From Selenomonadales bacterium UBA7018 (GTDB taxonomy: Bacteria; Bacillota; Negativicutes; Selenomonadales; Selenomonadaceae), in assembly GCA_002448305.1 (NCBI GenBank), contig DJWY01000030.1, positions 1 to 14,832 on the forward strand: DNA of 14,832 bases, written 5' to 3'. A program made the position numbers and the translations under genes. The notes under the pieces were generated by a model, which was given only the letters and a program-made list of their open reading frames with translations, ran no database searches and had not been told where the DNA came from. Shown piece by piece: positions 13,377 through 14,832 of this stretch (positions within the stretch are counted from its first letter, which is position 1; the number at the start of each line of letters is the position of its first letter).

Positions 13377-13402
13377 TATAATTTGTGATTATGCAAAGGA
13401 GG
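13377..13402 (+). promoter_or_regulatory. CoA-transferase -10 box and ribosome binding site
   Basis: A perfect TATAAT (13377-13382) lies 26 bases before the ATG at 13409, and AAAGGAGG (13395-13402) is the ribosome binding site. No convincing -35 is found at 16-18 bases, so the promoter may need an activator or lie further upstream. Confidence 0.4.
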
Positions 13403-13408
13403 ATTTTA

Positions 13409-14832
13409 ATGATTGATATTACCGACAGAGTGCGCAACAAAGATTTGCTTAGCAAAATTGTCAGCGCGGAGGAAGTAGCAAATTGGATTCAACCTGGCTG
13501 GACGATTGGTTGTAGCGGCTTTACGGCGTCGGCTTATCCAAAAGCAGTGCCGCTCGCGCTCGCCGAACGCATGAAGAAAGAACCCTTCCAAGTCAACATT
13601 TGGACGGGAGCTTCAACCGGTCCCGAACTCGACGGCGCACTTGCTGAAGTCAAAGGCATTAAACAACGCCTGCCCTATCAGACTGATAGCAAACTCCGCC
13701 CGCTCATCAACGACGGCACTGTTGATTATCTCGACTTGCACCTTAGCGAAAGTGCGCAACTCACCCGCACGGGCTTTATGAAAAAGAAAATTGATTTTGC
13801 ATTGGTTGAGGCTTGCGCCATAACCGAAGAAGGAAATTTAATCCCGACGACGTCGCTGGGCAATGCGGCAAGTTACGTTCAAAGCGCGGACGTTGTCGTT
13901 GTCGAAATCAACACCACGCAACCGCTTGAGCTTGAAGGTATGCACGACGTATACATTCCGCTTGACCCGCCTAACCGTTTGCCAATTCCGATTGTTCACG
14001 CTGATGACAGAATCGGCACGCCGTATATCCCTTGCACGCCCGACAAAATTAAATTTATCGTTCCCTGCGACGTGAAAGACCATACGCGCGACCTTTCGCC
14101 GATTGACGAGAACTCAAAGAAAATGGCGGCGTTTACGCTCGAATTCCTTAAAGCCGAAATTAAAGCCGGTCGTATGCCTAAAGGACTTCTTCCGCTTCAA
14201 TCTGGCGTCGGCAACGTTGCAAATGCTGTGCTTGAAGGTTTCGTCGAAGGCGATATGAGCGACCTTGTTGTTTACACCGAAGTTATTCAGGACGCAATGC
14301 TTGACCTTATCGACGCGGGCAAATTGAAATTCGCAAGCGGCACGGCGTTTAGTCCTTCGCCCGCCGGCATGGACAGATTTTATAAAGGTATCGACAAATA
14401 CCGCAAGTATATTTTGCTCCGCCCCGAAGAAGTTTCCAATTCTCCCGAAGTCGTGCACCGTCTCGGCGTCATCGCTATGAATACCGCGCTTGAGGTCGAC
14501 ATTTACGGAAATATTAACTCAACGCACGTCACCGGCACAAAAATGATGAATGGCATTGGCGGCAGTGGCGATTTTGCCCGCAACGCTTACTTAACGATTT
14601 TCTATACACCTTCGACGGCTAAGGGCGGCAAAATTAGTTCGGTCGTTCCTATGTGCTCGCATATTGACCATACCGAACACGATGTTGACGTTATTATCAG
14701 CGAATACGGGATTGCCGACCTGCGCGGGCTTGAGCCTAGAACTCGCGCTTTGGAAGTTATTAACAAATGCGCTCATCCGGATTATCGCCCGATGTTGCTT
14801 GACTATTACGAACGCGCACTTGCCGCCACGAA
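13409..14832 (+). CDS. Succinate/acetate CoA-transferase (acetyl-CoA hydrolase family), 3' end missing
   Basis: The frame from the ATG at 13409 stays open for 474 codons to the right edge. The family is about 490-505 residues, so only the last 20-30 are missing. These enzymes move CoA between acids (succinyl-CoA with acetate or propionate) in the cytoplasm. In propionate-forming anaerobes this links succinate decarboxylation to propionate release. Key blocks are CSGFTASAYPKAVPLALAE (35-53), IWTGASTGPELDGALA (64-79), LQSGVGNVANAV (263-274), the catalytic glutamate Glu291 in VVYTEVIQDAM, GGSGDFARNAYL, and ISEYGIADLRGL near the edge. It matches the succinate CoA-transferase subgroup (Cat1/YgfH/AarC-like) better than butyrate types. 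Acceptor specificity cannot be read from sequence. It stands as its own unit after the RTX terminator. Confidence 0.9.
   Translation, partial: MIDITDRVRNKDLLSKIVSAEEVANWIQPGWTIGCSGFTASAYPKAVPLALAERMKKEPFQVNIWTGASTGPELDGALAEVKGIKQRLPYQTDSKLRPLINDGTVDYLDLHLSESAQLTRTGFMKKKIDFALVEACAITEEGNLIPTTSLGNAASYVQSADVVVVEINTTQPLELEGMHDVYIPLDPPNRLPIPIVHADDRIGTPYIPCTPDKIKFIVPCDVKDHTRDLSPIDENSKKMAAFTLEFLKAEIKAGRMPKGLLPLQSGVGNVANAVLEGFVEGDMSDLVVYTEVIQDAMLDLIDAGKLKFASGTAFSPSPAGMDRFYKGIDKYRKYILLRPEEVSNSPEVVHRLGVIAMNTALEVDIYGNINSTHVTGTKMMNGIGGSGDFARNAYLTIFYTPSTAKGGKISSVVPMCSHIDHTEHDVDVIISEYGIADLRGLEPRTRALEVINKCAHPDYRPMLLDYYERALAAT

Noticed and set aside
1..14832. CRISPR arrays, tRNA or rRNA genes, insertion sequences
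   Set aside because: No regularly spaced repeats of CRISPR length, no cloverleaf or rRNA-like sequence and no transposase or terminal inverted repeats were seen.

Overview
The window looks like chromosomal DNA of an anaerobic, low-to-medium GC Firmicute, most likely of the Negativicutes (Selenomonas/Anaerovibrio-like). This is inferred from gene content, not from a marker gene. The signs are a CtsR repressor, an HPr with both His15 and Ser46, a DUF4127 protein, a succinate/acetate-type CoA-transferase of the kind used in propionate or acetate formation, and a signal-less RTX protein opening with a FDLQRFA motif. Ribosome binding sites are strong GGAGG types and most transcription units end in clear intrinsic terminators.

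Layout, left to right. (1) 1-165, minus: the N-terminus of an unrecognised protein with octapeptide repeats, running off the left edge. (2) 458-2532, plus: ptsH and ptsI, separated by a hairpin-plus-T-run that looks like an internal attenuator, and closed by a terminator. (3) 2683-4660, plus: ctsR with a near-consensus promoter, then a GH1 6-phospho-beta-glucosidase; there is no mcsA, mcsB or clpC. (4) 4720-7970, minus: a DUF4127 secreted protein followed by an orphan TadG-like protein; a bidirectional terminator separates this pair from the GH1 gene. (5) 8147-9700, plus: a GH32 sucrose-6-phosphate hydrolase/fructosidase, divergent from DUF4127 across a promoter region with repeated TATCAAAA elements. 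(6) 9701-10037: two terminators and a short coding-like remnant. (7) 10038-12156, minus: serA and comEA overlapping by 8 bases. (8) 12305-13264, plus: an RTX-repeat protein whose promoter has a run of nine G in the -35/-10 spacer. (9) 13409 to the right edge, plus: a CoA-transferase missing only its C-terminus.

Working together: HPr and EI phosphorylate incoming sugars, and the GH1 and GH32 enzymes are the type that open phosphorylated beta-glucosides and sucrose, though no EII permease is visible here. SerA diverts 3-phosphoglycerate to serine. The CoA-transferase belongs to the fermentation end-product steps. The TadG-like, DUF4127, ComEA and RTX proteins are envelope or surface functions.

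The most interesting signal is the G9 tract at 12257-12265, inside an otherwise good promoter with a 19-base spacer. This is the architecture of a phase-variable promoter driving a surface-type RTX protein.
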